The translations under genes and the position numbers were made by a program. The notes under the pieces were generated by a model. The model did not search any database, was not told the DNA's origin, and saw only the letters and a program-made list of their open reading frames with translations. Positions 1 to 11,054 of a DNA stretch of 64,000 nucleotides are shown here, piece after piece; the stretch's first letter is position 1; every line of letters begins with the position of its first letter. This stretch comes from Siphonodentalium dalli (taxonomy: Eukaryota > Mollusca > Scaphopoda > Gadilida > Siphonodentaliidae). Location of the stretch: assembly GCA_032622095.1 (NCBI GenBank), contig CP136063.1, positions 77,103,980 to 77,167,979 of the forward strand, in the 5' to 3' direction.

Positions 1-59
1 TATACCAAATGGATTCTCCGATTTGGTTTTCACAGTATACATTGACATGGTCTATATAT

Positions 60-205
60 TGTGTATCTGGAGGGGTGTCCATGTAATAAAAGCAGATGAC
101 ACACAGAAAAACAAATAATACAAGAGCAGAATTATTCATGTTCGTTGGTGGGATATGTTCAGATAATAAGTTTTTAAAATGATAGTATTTAGTATAGACA
201 GATTG
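60..205. mobile_element. Family P remnant
   Basis: Segments such as GATATGTTCAGATAATAAGT and TATTTAGTATAGACAG resemble the interior and right end of the 48379 copy. The left boundary is not clear. Confidence 0.4.
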
Positions 206-545
206 GAGATAACACGACCAATTTTAAGAAAGAACGCTCACGATTTGTAGTGGTAGTTTGGAGCCTCGAGTTGCATGTAAAACCGGCTAAATAAGCTCAT
301 ATTAATAAAAAAAAATCGGTATTATTTAACCTCAATACACACTCTATATATATGGACCTAAAATACGGGTTTAAAACCAGTCCTGAATACATTGTTATGG
401 TTTGTACTCATCTTAAACGTAAAACTATTTTTACGCGATTGTGGATTTTCGCGATTTCTGTGCTAAAGGAATGATGGTGCATGTGATTGCAAGTGTTTTT
501 CTGACTAACTGAACTTTACCTTTGGAAAGTTTATTATTTGGTGCC

Positions 546-1010
546 AAATCGCACCACGAATCTTTACTACTAAGCGAAAAATAATAATACGATTAACGTA
601 GAAGTATCACTTGGTCGTGTTGCACTGTACGGAGTTGAAAACTACGGCCCAGCTTTGCGGCAAATATAATAGTCATGCCGCAGTTACTAGCTTTGAATCT
701 TTATACTATACTGAAAAATAAAATCGCACCACGAATCTTTACTACTAAGGGAGAAATAAAACTACGATTAACGTAGAAGAATCACTTGGCCGTGTTGCAC
801 TGTATGAAATTGAAAACTACGGCCCAACTTTGCGGCAAAGATAATAGTCATGTCGCATTTGCCATCTTTGAATATTTACCATACTAAGCGAAAAATAAAA
901 CTACGATTAACGTAGAAAAATCACTTGGTCGTGTTGCACTGTATGAAATTGAAAACTACGGCTCAACTTTGCGGCAAAGATAGCAGCCATGCCGCATTTG
1001 CCATCTGCGA
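546..1010. repeat. Three-unit tandem repeat, 140-175 bp
   Basis: ACGATTAACGTAGAA begins the shared core at 589, 764 and 903, followed in each by CACTTGG-CGTGTTGCACTGTA, GAAAACTACGGC and CTTTGCGGCAAA. The first two units add ATCGCACCACGAATCTTTAC, lost in the third. Confidence 0.8.
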
Positions 1011-1015
1011 AGCTT

Positions 1016-1969
1016 TAACTTTTTAAGACCAGTGGGATAGCAGAGTCCTGCTGATTTGATTCAAAAAAAAGACAGAACAATATCCGAACTAATTGGAATC
1101 GCATCTTCAATTTATATATGCAGCGATACGCTGTTTCATCGGGTGTTGCTTTTGAAACAAGATAATTTGTTAGAATCAGCAGGGAAAAATGACCAAAATT
1201 AGCGAAAATAACTAAGAAATGTCTCACTACCAACACGGCTTATATGTTTAGTTCTTCATTAATTCATAGCTTCCCGGAGTTGCATGGCGTGTAACGCGAA
1301 TTCGGAGATGAAAGGTGTTGTTATGAAGTGTACACAGGAAAATTGGCAATTAAAATGTGACAGCTTCATTACAGCATGAGATCGAGGCACACACTACGCT
1401 AAAGCGACCCGGGATTTAGAGGTGGTTCAAGATCGCGCACTGCACGCGATGTGTACTCCCCTAAAATGCACGTTTATTTTATTTCGACGAAGTGAACTCC
1501 CTTGGCAATACCTCGCGTAGATGAGGCCGACATCGGCTTTGAGAAATAGCCTTCTCGATTTCAAATAGTTTGGAGATGAACTGAAGGTTGGGATACAAAC
1601 TAATTTCTATGTTAATAGGGATTATTGCTAAAATGCCAAGGGACAAATCCCGCGAGAATACGTGATTTATAAGGGAGAACACTCGTTCCTTCCCATTTCT
1701 CATGCAGAGCACAGAATCAGCATGCAACCTATCACGGAACAATTCCTTCAGCTTACAGAAAATTAATTGTGACCAAATGTGCGCACGCGGCTACTTTTGT
1801 ATTTCGAATGAGGACGGCACATTGTGAACTACACTGCATGACCACAATGCGTTTATGTTGGGTGCTTTGAATCATATATCCACGAACTTTGATAATCGGG
1901 AATTCTTGAAAATGTCCCCATGTACAGAAGGACACCATTTAACTTTTCGTATTGGCAAACAAGACCTTA
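1016..1969. other. No feature recognised
   Basis: AT-rich sequence with short random open frames only. It lies downstream of otp exon 2 and probably belongs to the next intron. Confidence 0.5.
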
Positions 1970-2380
1970 AGGGTACGTGCATACACTGGCAAGTTTGAAC
2001 GGCATTCTTTTCATGCATTTTCTCATAGAAAACCCTATGGTGCCAGAATATGAACGGAAAGATGAATATAACATGCATCAGTACCACAGCCATGCAACTA
2101 ACTACATGATATGTAAAAACTATGTAGCTCTACTAGCGGCGATACTGTTAATATTTGCCTGTAAATTGCATGCAATTATCTCGCAGGAATAAATCATACG
2201 GGTATTTTAAGGTAATGTGTTGGTAGCACCGTTATATGTGGAACTACCGAAAATGTTACTCCTCGTGTCGTTAGCTTTGGTCAATAAGCATTTGATATTC
2301 ATGTTTATATACATGTTTCCGTTCATATTATGTCACCATATGGTTTTCTATGAGAAAATGCCTGCAAACTTGCCAGTGTA
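1970..2380. mobile_element. TIR element family J, copy 1, right end truncated
   Basis: AGGGTACGTGCATACACTGG begins the left end; CATAGAAAACCCTATGGTGCCA and its inverted partner follow. The right terminal repeat stops at AACTTGCCAGTGTA, where shell A copy 1 begins at its TTAA. The missing terminal bases are not found on the other side, so a deletion accompanied or followed that event. Confidence 0.65.
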
Positions 2381-2778
2381 TTAACCCTTTACCCAACAGA
2401 ACGGCCCTGTGCCAATGCATTCTCTTATATATGCGAGTCGACCATAGGTCGCCTCGCATATATAAGAGAATGCATTGGCTTAACACATTAAAAATTATAA
2501 AATTGTTAAAGAATGTAAGAAAAAATGGTAAAAGTGTTTTAAAAAGATTTTTTTAGGCCAATGCATTCTCTTATATATGCGAGGCGACCTATGGTCGACT
2601 CGCATATATAAGAGAATGCATTGGCACGGGGCTAACTGTAACTATCACAATGTGGTCAAGGAGGCCGGTTCCAATGATATCCATATTTGTATGGTTCTAT
2701 TGAGACAGACCGAAGATATTTTAGGCTGTTGCAGCTTTATTTGGCCGTTTTTGGCCGGTTTGTTTGGTAAAGGGTTAA
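2381..2778. mobile_element. TTAA-flanked miniature element, shell A copy 1
   Basis: The ends read TTAACCCTTTACCCAACAGA and, at the right, GGTAAAGGGTTAA. TTAA duplication with a CCCTTTACCC terminal inverted repeat is the style of piggyBac-type non-autonomous elements. Inside are two 69-bp palindromes (2411-2479 and 2557-2625) in opposite orientation around an A-rich linker, then about 150 bases of unique right-hand sequence. It abuts the TIR of the element starting at 1970. No transposase is encoded. Confidence 0.8.
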
Positions 2779-4250
2779 CTAAGCTATAGTAGATTTTATT
2801 CAACAAATTGCAACCTAACTGTTTCACCATGTATACGGTTTTCTGCTTTTAGTTTTAGCCAAAAATGGTAAAATGGTTAGTATCCGACGTGTTGTGTGTG
2901 CGAACCAAGGGCATAACTCAGTGACTAATGATACGAACAGACGGAAGTATATATAGACATTTATTTACGCCAACCATTGCTCTCTGAAATAAAAAGATTA
3001 TTAGTGGGGCCTATACCAAAGAAACTGACTCAGCTTATAGACTTGATGTATAGTACACCATACCACGTTGACAAACATTGCCGGATATTGTGTGTTGCTA
3101 CCTTACGGCGGAGTCAAGTTGGGAACCACATGTCTTTTATTAGTTTAACCAATAATTATGCCGTATTTTCAATTTATGATGTGAAGTGAACAGGGGGTGA
3201 ATGCTTCGGCGAAACTGACCAAAGGATGCGTATGTCAGCAAAACAATGTCTCTCTATAAGCAGGTTCGTGGTGATAGGGAGGAGTTAGCCAAAAGTTTCA
3301 ATGGTTGAAAATCCCATGCATGCATATCATTTAATGAACATGTATATGGTTTCTGTTCTCAGGAAGAGTTTCACACATACTTAAAGGTTTCGTGACATAA
3401 GTAATGGGTGGACCTGACTTCAATGTATACATGTATATTAATGTTACAAAAACTATATATTATATAATTATGAACATGTTAAATGTGCTTTTGTCATGTA
3501 TTTGGTTTTAAATTTGTATATCTCACATACCATATTTATTGGTTTATTGAGATTAAAGAAATTGAATTAAGTCGGACCAAAATTAGGTTGAAAGTGGTCT
3601 AATAGTTCTCTTCTCGAACAAATATCTAATGAGAACATTGTTTTTATACAAGTTTGGGCTGAAATGGCTATCAGTCGGACATTTTCCAACCATATATAGT
3701 TATATACCGGGGTTCAGGTTTGAAATTTCTAAGAGGTGGAAAGCTTGAGATACCAGTTTGAAATTTCAACCCAAGGATAGGTGTATAGGGAATTATTTCC
3801 GGGCTTGAAAAGTTCGATCTGGTTCTAAAGTATTCCATATTGGACAATCTCTACAGGAGACCATGTAGCCATGTCCCTTTTCTGAGTTTGTGTTTGTTTG
3901 TTAAATTATTTCCATACTGAGACGGTGAGATGTCAATTACTATTAATTAGATATCATATTTTTTGCCTTCAATTGCCTATTATCGACCTCGGCTGATATT
4001 CCACCAATCTCGGCTGATACCCCCCCCCCCCTCAACTCCGCTGATAACCCACCAAAATCGGCCGTTTTCAGCTTTGACGCCACAAATAATAGCGCAGTGT
4101 TTACATCGAACGTATAACTGTCATTCGGACATAATCACAGTGAACACATTTCGCACAATGAGAAAATGAGAAAACTGGAGTCATAAATTCATTTTCATTA
4201 TATTTACCATATCGTTTGCATTGGTCATAGGGCACACGAGTGTATTTTGC
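2779..4250. other. No gene; short repeats only
   Basis: Plain AT-rich sequence. At 3980-4070 a CTCGGCTGATA-N-CCACCAA unit occurs about three times around a C-run (4020-4031). Confidence 0.5.
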
Positions 4251-4361
4251 ACCAATCCATGGCTCAAATTCATTCAGTTATTGCATATATTTTGTTGAGT
4301 ATAAAAGGAGATCGTCCCATAAATGGTACGGATTTAGTGTACAGTACTCCTTTAAACGAGT

Positions 4362-4415
4362 CCACTAAATTCCATTCGAGTCGAGCTTTAGCAAGGCTCG
4401 AATCTAATTTAGTGG
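4362..4415. repeat. Imperfect hairpin
   Basis: CCACTAAATT-CC-ATTCGAG pairs with CTCGAAT-CT-AATTTAGTGG across a 16-base loop. Confidence 0.6.
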
Positions 4416-4769
4416 TCGTAGTTAATAAATTTCGTATGAAATTGTGACCAATTTGAGATCCATTTTATCACATAATCACATTTTAGCAAGGAAATCTATC
4501 TTGAAACGTCTGGGGTTAAACAAAATTGATATTGATTTCCTTGTCACAACCAAAGAGGAAGTAAAGACACATTCAAGACAAACAAAGCTCCATTTTAAAT
4601 GTGTCTTTTCATGTTGACAAAATTGTTCAACCACCATTATCGCCCATGTTAAGTGCGCGTGTCGATACTATATATACAACGAGAGGGCGAGAGAGACAGA
4701 GGGTGCGAGATATAGAAAGAAAGCGGGTGAGTGTGTGAGAGAGTGTCTGCGTGTGTGTTTGTGTGTGTG

Positions 4770-4892
<123 letters not shown>

Positions 4893-5547
4893 GAGAGAGA
4901 TCGTGCAGCTGCAGTTCACTCGTTCCATTACATATATATACTATGCCAAGAGGTGGGATGGCGTACATTATAGAGAGACCCAGACAACATCGTCACCTCA
5001 AAGCTATTCATAGAATTATCACCGAGGACTGCCAATCATAGCTGGTTTAAACAATTGTGTTACACCCTCAATACATGTATATACACTAATTAGTATATAA
5101 AGGTGTTAGCATTTAATTCATGTCATCTTATAACTTGACCAAGACTCATACGGCTATACATGTACACCATATACATTTATACATTAAACATAACATTGAC
5201 CGTTCTGATTTATAGACCAAAACATATTCGAAATGTAGTAAATATTTATCAATAGAAGCGTTTCCGGACAGGGGTATTCGATTCATATCTAATATTTTAT
5301 ACCCCAGTAATTATATAACACATGTTTACAAAAAGATAGGCCATCTTTAAATATAATCCGTTGTTATATCCCTGACACACATAAAAGCTTACTTGGAAGG
5401 TTGGCGAGTTTGTTGGATCACTAATTCAAGTCAATTGAGGAACTTAGGAAAACCTTGCATGGCATTTACGTCAATTAGCTTTGACTGTGGGCGTATCACC
5501 TACGTTCTATGTGATATTGGTGATTGTTACAATTGTGTAAAATTCCG

Positions 5548-5554
5548 AGAGAGA

Positions 5555-5600
<46 letters not shown>

Positions 5601-5675
5601 GCGAGAGAGAGAGCGAACGAGAGAGAGAGAGAGATGGGGGTGAGAGAGATAGCGAGAGAGCGGGAGACTGTGTGA
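5548..5675. repeat. Interrupted (GA)n microsatellite
   Basis: GA repeats broken by GC, GAT, GAAC and GGGGGT interruptions, in the second duplicated block. Confidence 0.9.
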
Positions 5676-6015
5676 GATAACGTGTGCAGTGTGTGTGAGA
5701 GAGCTACAGTTCACTCGTTCCATTAAATATATAGACTATAACAAGAGGCTGGATGTCGTACATTACAGAGAGATCCAGACAACATCGTCACCTCAAAGCT
5801 ATTCATAGAATGATCACCGAGGACTGTCCATCATAGCTGGTTTAAGCAATAGTGTTATACCCTCAATACAGTATACATGTATGCACTATATCGAGTCTAT
5901 AGAGGTGTTATCATTCAATTCATGGCATCTTATAACTTGATCAAGACTCATACGGCTAGACATATACATCACATACATTCATACATTAAACATAACATTG
6001 AGAACTTTGATTTAG

Positions 6016-7323
6016 ATAATTTTATGATAACAATATTTAGGTTATATAGAAGAGAGTGAAATGATCTAACAGCAAGCGGGTCACCGATTATCTTATAAGT
6101 TAGCACCTCAGAGAAGAAAAGTATACATGGTATGATGCAGAATGAGTGAATGGCAAGAGGCCTAGTTGAAGAGAACAGGTTGAGGGGAATTAAAATTGCA
6201 AGAAAACAAAACATTACAGAAAAGTATGAATCAGCTGAGAGGGGAGGGTAGAGTGAGCCAGAGAGTGAATTACCGCTGCTGTGTGTTTATAGACAATATC
6301 AAACATATCTTTCTTTTTTAGTATTTTTTCATGATAATGGAACGATTGATATTTAATGGAAATCTATAATAGAAACCCAATGAATCTTTTTTTCGCACTC
6401 TTATTTGTTTATAGTAACCACCAGCGCCCTGTAGGAGCTCGTGATTGTTTATACCTTAGGCGCAGGTTAATGGCGTCATATATTTTTTTTTCTATATCCA
6501 TCAGTGATTTTTCAAAGATCGCGGGTATGAATTGTGGGGAAATTGTCACGTGACTTCCGGTTAGTAACTGTGTGGAGATTGCCAAAGCGCGGAATCGGGA
6601 ATGGACCATCGCGATTAAAATGAAATTAGCTACTTCCCAACTTACGAAGAATTCCTATTAGTTTCTGTTAGACCATTTTCGTTGGATAGCTTAATGAAAA
6701 CCAGCGATGAAATTTAGCGAAAAACCTGTGACAATGCATTCTCTTATATATGCGAGTCGCCCATATGGCGCCTCGCATATATCAGAGAATACATTGGCCT
6801 AATAATATTTACCTTTATCTTGTAAGCCAGTGAATTCTCTTGTATATGCGAGGCCCCCTGTGGGAAAAGGCACTGGTTATTAAGGATCTTTAATGCTGTA
6901 CCAGCACAGATTCGTCATGAAATGGTTAAATACCGAAGACTGAGTCGAGCGATGGCCATCCCTGAGCTAGGACTATAAGGACAGTTTTAAATCGGCACAT
7001 GCGGCGATGATTAGCAACGATTATCACCGACCGCCATTTGTCAGCCGATAAATTGTGCTGGGTAGCCTCGCACGTGTCAGGCCTGTTCCTTATTCAATAT
7101 CGAATGCCGCGTGTTCTAGCTGTCTCCCGCGGGGATGAGATGTTATTTTTCACGCCCTGAGAATACCGAAAAGGGCCGATGTAAACGGTGTGAAACGCGC
7201 GGAAGTTATTAAATATTCAGCAGCGATCGTAGAATAGAAGAGAATCATCGGAAGCATGCCGAGTCGGCGACGAAGTCTTCAATGATTCGGAGAAGTAACG
7301 ATATAACTAGGCCACGTAACACT
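6016..7323. other. No gene recognised
   Basis: Apart from the palindrome remnant at 6715-6875, the sequence is unremarkable; 6990-7290 is slightly richer in CpG but shows no splice-bounded frame. Confidence 0.45.
6715..6875. mobile_element. Palindrome-module remnant, shell D
   Basis: A diverged 69-bp palindrome (6730-6798) is preceded by GAAATTTAGCGAAAAACCTG and followed by a degenerate half palindrome (6825-6875). The same preceding sequence is seen before the half palindrome at 52537, which indicates a further host shell whose outer ends I could not define. Confidence 0.55.
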
Positions 7324-7820
7324 AGATCATGCCATGAATCTCTACTCTGGCTAACGAGCGTATATATATAGAGATCATTCCACCAGTACAAAACATGGGA
7401 ACTTTTTGAAGTTTCGACAGGGAACCTTATAAAGACGACAAAATAACGCGGGGAATATATTTCTTATTTATTATATGTTCCTTAATCATGTACTTCGCTG
7501 TAAGTGAAGGTCCCAACTCGAAATTACATGCTTTTCCGTGATTTTTCTGCGCCGATATCGCAATAAACATTGAATTAGGAGAAATTTTATAATTGTAAGC
7601 GACGAGAAGCAAAATCGCTCATAAAGTCACTGAAATCGTGAAATTGCGAGTTGGGAACTTCACCTACAGTGAATTACATTATTAAGAAACAGATAATAAC
7701 AAAGAAATATATTCCATGTGTTATTTTTTCGACTTTATAAGGTTCCCTGACAAAACTTCTGAAAGTTCCAAGGTTTTGTACTGGTGGAATATGATATCTA
7801 CGTGCGTTGGCAAGATCTAA
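7324..7820. mobile_element. Foldback element family I, copy 1
   Basis: AGATCATGCCATGAATCT starts a long inverted repeat including CATTCCACCAGTACAAAAC and GGGAACCTTATAAAG. The right arm carries the complements (CTTTATAAGGTTCCCT, GTTTTGTACTGGTGGAAT). The right terminus is eroded compared with the copy at 36262. Each arm is about 200 bases. Confidence 0.72.
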
Positions 7821-8029
7821 CGTGACACGGGAGATAGAACTAAACAGAGATACCATGTTTAAACATTTCTATAATAAATGAATTCTCCCATCAGTAATAA
7901 AATTATATCTCCGATACCTCTAAATGTGGATACGAAGTCATTATTTAAATTTGAGTTATAATTTTTTTTTTTGAATGCCTCCTGTATGTAACCGAAAGAT
8001 GCGAACTTTTCGACAAAGAAACTAGGATG

Positions 8030-8247
8030 TTATCACTTTCTATACTAAATACTCATTGACGAATAGTTCCTTTATAGTTTCCGAACAAATCCCATAAATG
8101 AATATGAATCATTCTGCACGTGTATCATCTTTTTGTCTGTCTGTCGTCTAAACATTTTTATGAGTACCCTCCAAATAAATGATAGAACATTCCAATGTAT
8201 GCTTTAATAACTGAGTGGGAGAACCCATTCTGTATATAAGGGGTTAA
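8030..8247. mobile_element. Family P miniature element, copy 3
   Basis: The left end is TTATCACTTTCTATACTAAA (TTAA decayed) and the right end GGGGTTAA. Interior sequence such as the CCAAATAAATGATAGAACAT segment matches the complement of the 48379 copy. Confidence 0.62.
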
Positions 8248-8385
8248 AGTGTCGTTGCCTATAACATATTAAGGCAGAAAGGGTCAGGTTAATACGTTTG
8301 CCACTTTTCGGCGAACAAAGACAAGGACCAGTCTATCGCGGGAACAACTGTCTAAATTTCTAGTTCATGGAAGTATAAGTACATT

Positions 8386-8618
8386 TTAACCCTTTGAGTG
8401 CCAGGTCGATTTTTGTATCAACCCATATACCCTGTGCCAATGCATTCTCTTATATATGCGAGTCGACCATAGGTCGCCTCGCATATATAAGAGAATGCAT
8501 TGGCCTAACAATATATATTTTTTTTTTTAATTTTAATAATTTATTCTTATATTCTTTAACAGACTTATTTTGTAGGTTTAGGGCCGATGAGATCGGCCCC
8601 TGGCACTCAAAGGGTTAA
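8386..8618. mobile_element. TTAA-flanked miniature element, shell B
   Basis: The termini TTAACCCTTTGAGTGCCAGG and CCTGGCACTCAAAGGGTTAA are perfect 20-base inverted repeats, again piggyBac-like but a different sequence from shell A. It carries a single 69-bp palindrome at 8436-8504 and a linker resembling the one in shells A and C, but no second palindrome. A short hairpin (GGGCCGATGAGATCGGCCC) lies just inside the right end. Confidence 0.82.
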
Positions 8619-8817
8619 TGAATGATCTTCGTCTCAAAGTTGATATAACTCCTAAGTGAATGAAAGGTGCAATCTATAGATGTCGTATGTCCTTGTTTTT
8701 GCGACTCTCTCGTGTTTGTTTATTTGCGCACACTAAATGTCTCTGGTTGAATAGACTGGTTCCTGGTCCAAAACTGCAAAAATATGAAAACGTAGTAACC
8801 TGATCCCTGGAGCCATA

Positions 8818-9217
8818 CTAACCCTTTACCCAACAGAACGGCCCTGTGCCAATGCATTCTCTTATATATGCGAGTCGACCATATGTCGCCTCGCATATAT
8901 AAGAGAATGCATTGGCTTAACACATTAACAATTATAAAATTGTTAAAGAATGTAAGAAAAAATGGTAAAAAGTGTTAAAAAAAGATTTTGTTTAGGCCAA
9001 TGCATTCTCTTATATATGCGAGGCGACCTATGGTCGACTCGCATATATAAGAGAATGCATTGGCACAAGGCATAACTGTAACTATCACAATGTGGTCAAG
9101 GAGCCGGTTCCAATGATATCCATATTTGTATGGTTCTATTGAGACAGACCGAAGATATTTTAGGCTGTTGAAGCTTTATTTGGCCGGTTTTGGCCGGTTT
9201 GTTGGGTAAAGGGTTAA
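8818..9217. mobile_element. TTAA-flanked miniature element, shell A copy 2, beside otp exon 2
   Basis: The termini and right-hand sequence are the same as in the 2381 copy; the left target site has decayed to CTAA and the right is TTAA at 9214-9217. Palindromes lie at 8848-8916 and 8996-9064. The right end is 19 bp from the base after the otp exon 2 boundary, inside the intron. The otp reading frame, if unspliced, runs through the donor into this element and stops within it at about 9096. Confidence 0.8.
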
Positions 9218-9236
9218 GTACAGAATTAACACTAAC

Positions 9237-9479
9237 CTGTACCCTTGACTCGGTGAGTCCAATCCTCATTGCCAACTCCTCTCTCATAAAGATGTCTGGG
9301 TAATGTGTCTTCGCGAAGCTTCTTTCCAGTTCATTGAGTTGAGCCGGTGTGAACCTCGTCCTGTGTCTCTTCTGTTTGGTCGGCTTATCGGAATCGCCTT
9401 GTGAACCTGGAGATCCGATGTCCTTCACGTCCGAGAAGCCATCGTCTTTGATGGTCCCCTGTTCGAAGTCTTGTTTCAT
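9237..9479 (-). CDS. otp: Orthopedia homeobox, exon 2 coding part (partial gene)
   Basis: This exon encodes 81 residues from ATG at 9479. Residues 36-81 are homeodomain positions 1-46, beginning [20 protein letters not shown] and ending TESRVQ, which I recognise as orthopedia, a paired-like neural transcription factor that binds DNA in the nucleus. The exon ends exactly at codon 81 (CAG) followed by donor GTTAGT, phase 0, between homeodomain residues 46 and 47, the usual intron site of paired-like genes. The first 35 residues are acidic and polar. The start is supported by an A at -3 and by an in-frame TGA eight codons upstream inside the same exon. The recognition helix (WFQN region) and OAR tail are absent: no matching segment was found between 1 and 9236, so those exons probably lie past the left edge. 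Residue 71 is Met where many Otp proteins have Leu. Confidence 0.87.
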
Positions 9480-9510
9480 GTTTGGGTGTTGACCAAGTGT
9501 TCAACCGGAT
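9480..9510 (-). other. otp: otp exon 2, 5' UTR portion and splice acceptor
   Basis: Reading the minus strand, a pyrimidine-rich run and TCTGTTTCAG end at 9511, giving an acceptor immediately before 9510. The 31 bases between acceptor and ATG contain an in-frame TGA, so this part is untranslated and the protein starts in this exon. Confidence 0.7.
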
Positions 9511-9661
9511 CTGAAACAGAAACATTTATATACAAAATACAATTGAAAATAACATGAATGAAATAATGTATCAACTGAAACTGAAGTGAGTGCCAGAGAG
9601 AGTATCATTCATTTCGTGACAAAAATAGTGTCTTTCACTCAGTATCATTTTTTTATAGTAT

Positions 9662-9808
9662 ATGTGTTCTGCTTGTAATTCAAAACAAATTGAGTCGGAA
9701 TATCATTTCATCTTAGAATGTCAGGCCTACGACAGTATTCGTGAAACTTATGTTAAGGACATAAGAGATGACAAAATTATGAGAAGTTCAGATTATTATG
9801 CAGAATAA
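9662..9808 (+). pseudogene. LINE ORF2 C-terminal fragment
   Basis: A 48-codon open stretch encodes MCSACNSKQIESEYHFILEC followed by a tyrosine-rich tail and TAA. The CX2CX9HX4C pattern with E-H-F and E-C is the C-terminal zinc motif found after the reverse transcriptase domain of many non-LTR retrotransposons. Upstream the frame is closed (TAG just before the ATG), so this is a 5'-truncated or decayed copy. It lies in candidate intron 1 of otp on the opposite strand and is too short to be a host gene. The clade cannot be assigned from this piece. Confidence 0.7.
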
Positions 9809-9939
9809 ACAAATTGCAACCGTTAACGTTATATGCGACATGATCCGGTCTTTCTTCACCAACCGAGACTTAATTGTTACGCGTTTATAGGGGTGCACTG
9901 GTGTCTTCTCGTTTGTACAGTATGAGTTTTTCAGCTGTG

Positions 9940-10408
9940 TATATGTGACCCGCCATATCAAATCCAGTCGGAAGTCGGGATTTTTTTGACCCTGTGCCAA
10001 TACATTCTCTTATATATGCGAGTCGACCATATGTCGCCTCGCATATATAAGAGAATGCATTGGCCTAACAATTTTTTTACAATTTTAATAATTTGTTCTT
10101 GTATTCTTTAACAATTTTATAATTTAACCCATATAGAGCCCCAGACAAACATGAATAGACGACACTCTTCTATATGCTTCTATATATGTGTCGGGCTCCC
10201 TGCAGGGTAATGGATGTTTTTTATTTTATGTCCTAAAAATTGTAAGAAACATTTATTTAAAAAACATGATAAAAAATTGTTAGGCCAATGCATTCTCTTA
10301 TATATGCGAGGCGACCTATGGTCGACTCGCATATATAAGAGAATGCATTGGCACAGTGTAAAAAAAATCCCGACTTCCGTCTGGATTTGATATGGCGGGT
10401 CACATATA
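9940..10408. mobile_element. Miniature element, shell C copy 1
   Basis: The ends are TATATGTGACCCGCCATATC and its inverted counterpart, with internal inverted repeats extending through AATCCAGTCGG and GTCGGGATTT. TA is present at both boundaries. Palindromes lie at 9996-10064 and 10284-10352. Between them is a second partial inverted repeat (GAGCCCCAGACAAACAT against a TGTGTCGGGCTC arm). The superfamily is not recognised. Confidence 0.78.
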
Positions 10409-10547
10409 GAAGAGTTTTAATAAAACTTTAAGTTTTCTGTTGATACGCATGCAGGTCGTTATTATTGCCAACATCTCGTGTAAAGTTGCAAACCATCGTT
10501 TGAGGCCTGTAATCCGAAACTTCAGAAAATAAAATTTATTGCATTAT

Positions 10548-10642
10548 TTGTGCGTGGTGTAAGATATATTAATTTAGCTCTATATAGGATACGTTTGTGC
10601 GTGGTGTAAGATATATTAATTTAGCTCTATATAGGGTACGTT
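10548..10642. repeat. 47-bp tandem duplication
   Basis: TTTGTGCGTGGTGTAAGATA … GCTCTATATAGG is repeated twice head to tail, with one substitution, directly left of the family J element; the second unit runs into its terminal repeat. Confidence 0.75.
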
Positions 10643-11054
10643 CATACGCTGGCAAGTTTGCACGTTATGTTTTGCGGGCATATTTCGTCATAGAAAACCG
10701 CATGGTGCCAGAATATGAACGGAACGTGCACATAACATGCATCTTTACCAAAGCGAAAGACATGAGAAGTAACATTTATCTAGTTCCACTTGTAACAGTG
10801 CTACTGGAAATTGCCTTCAAATACCTGTATGATTTATTTTTGCGAGATAATTGCATGATATTTACAGGCAAATTCCGGTAGAATCGTTACTATAGTGGAA
10901 CTACAGAGATTTTACTTCGGACGTAGTTATAGCTGTGGCACATATGCACTTTATGTGCTTGTTTCCGTTCATATGATGGCACCATATCGTTTTCTATACG
11001 ACAAAATGCCTGCAAAACATATGGTACAAACTTGCCAGCGTATGAACGTACCCT
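10633..11054. mobile_element. TIR element family J, copy 2 (intact ends)
   Basis: AGGGTACGTTCATACGCTGG and its exact complement at the right (CCAGCGTATGAACGTACCCT) form a perfect terminal repeat of at least 28 bases. Subterminal repeats around CATAGAAAACCGCATGGTGCC are also inverted. No clear target duplication is visible. It lies in candidate otp intron 1. Confidence 0.78.

Larger units (their letters stand above)
30..1015. other. Left-edge intronic sequence with tandem repeat
   Basis: Apart from the family P remnant and the tandem repeat at 546-1010, the block 286-370 (AAATAAGCTCATATTAATAA … CTCTATATATATGGACCTAA) recurs at 40264-40345. No gene is seen. Confidence 0.5.

Noticed and set aside
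2411-2625. CRISPR-like array from repeated palindromes
   Set aside because: Repeats are transposon modules in inverted pairs, not direct repeats with unique spacers, and the window is eukaryotic.
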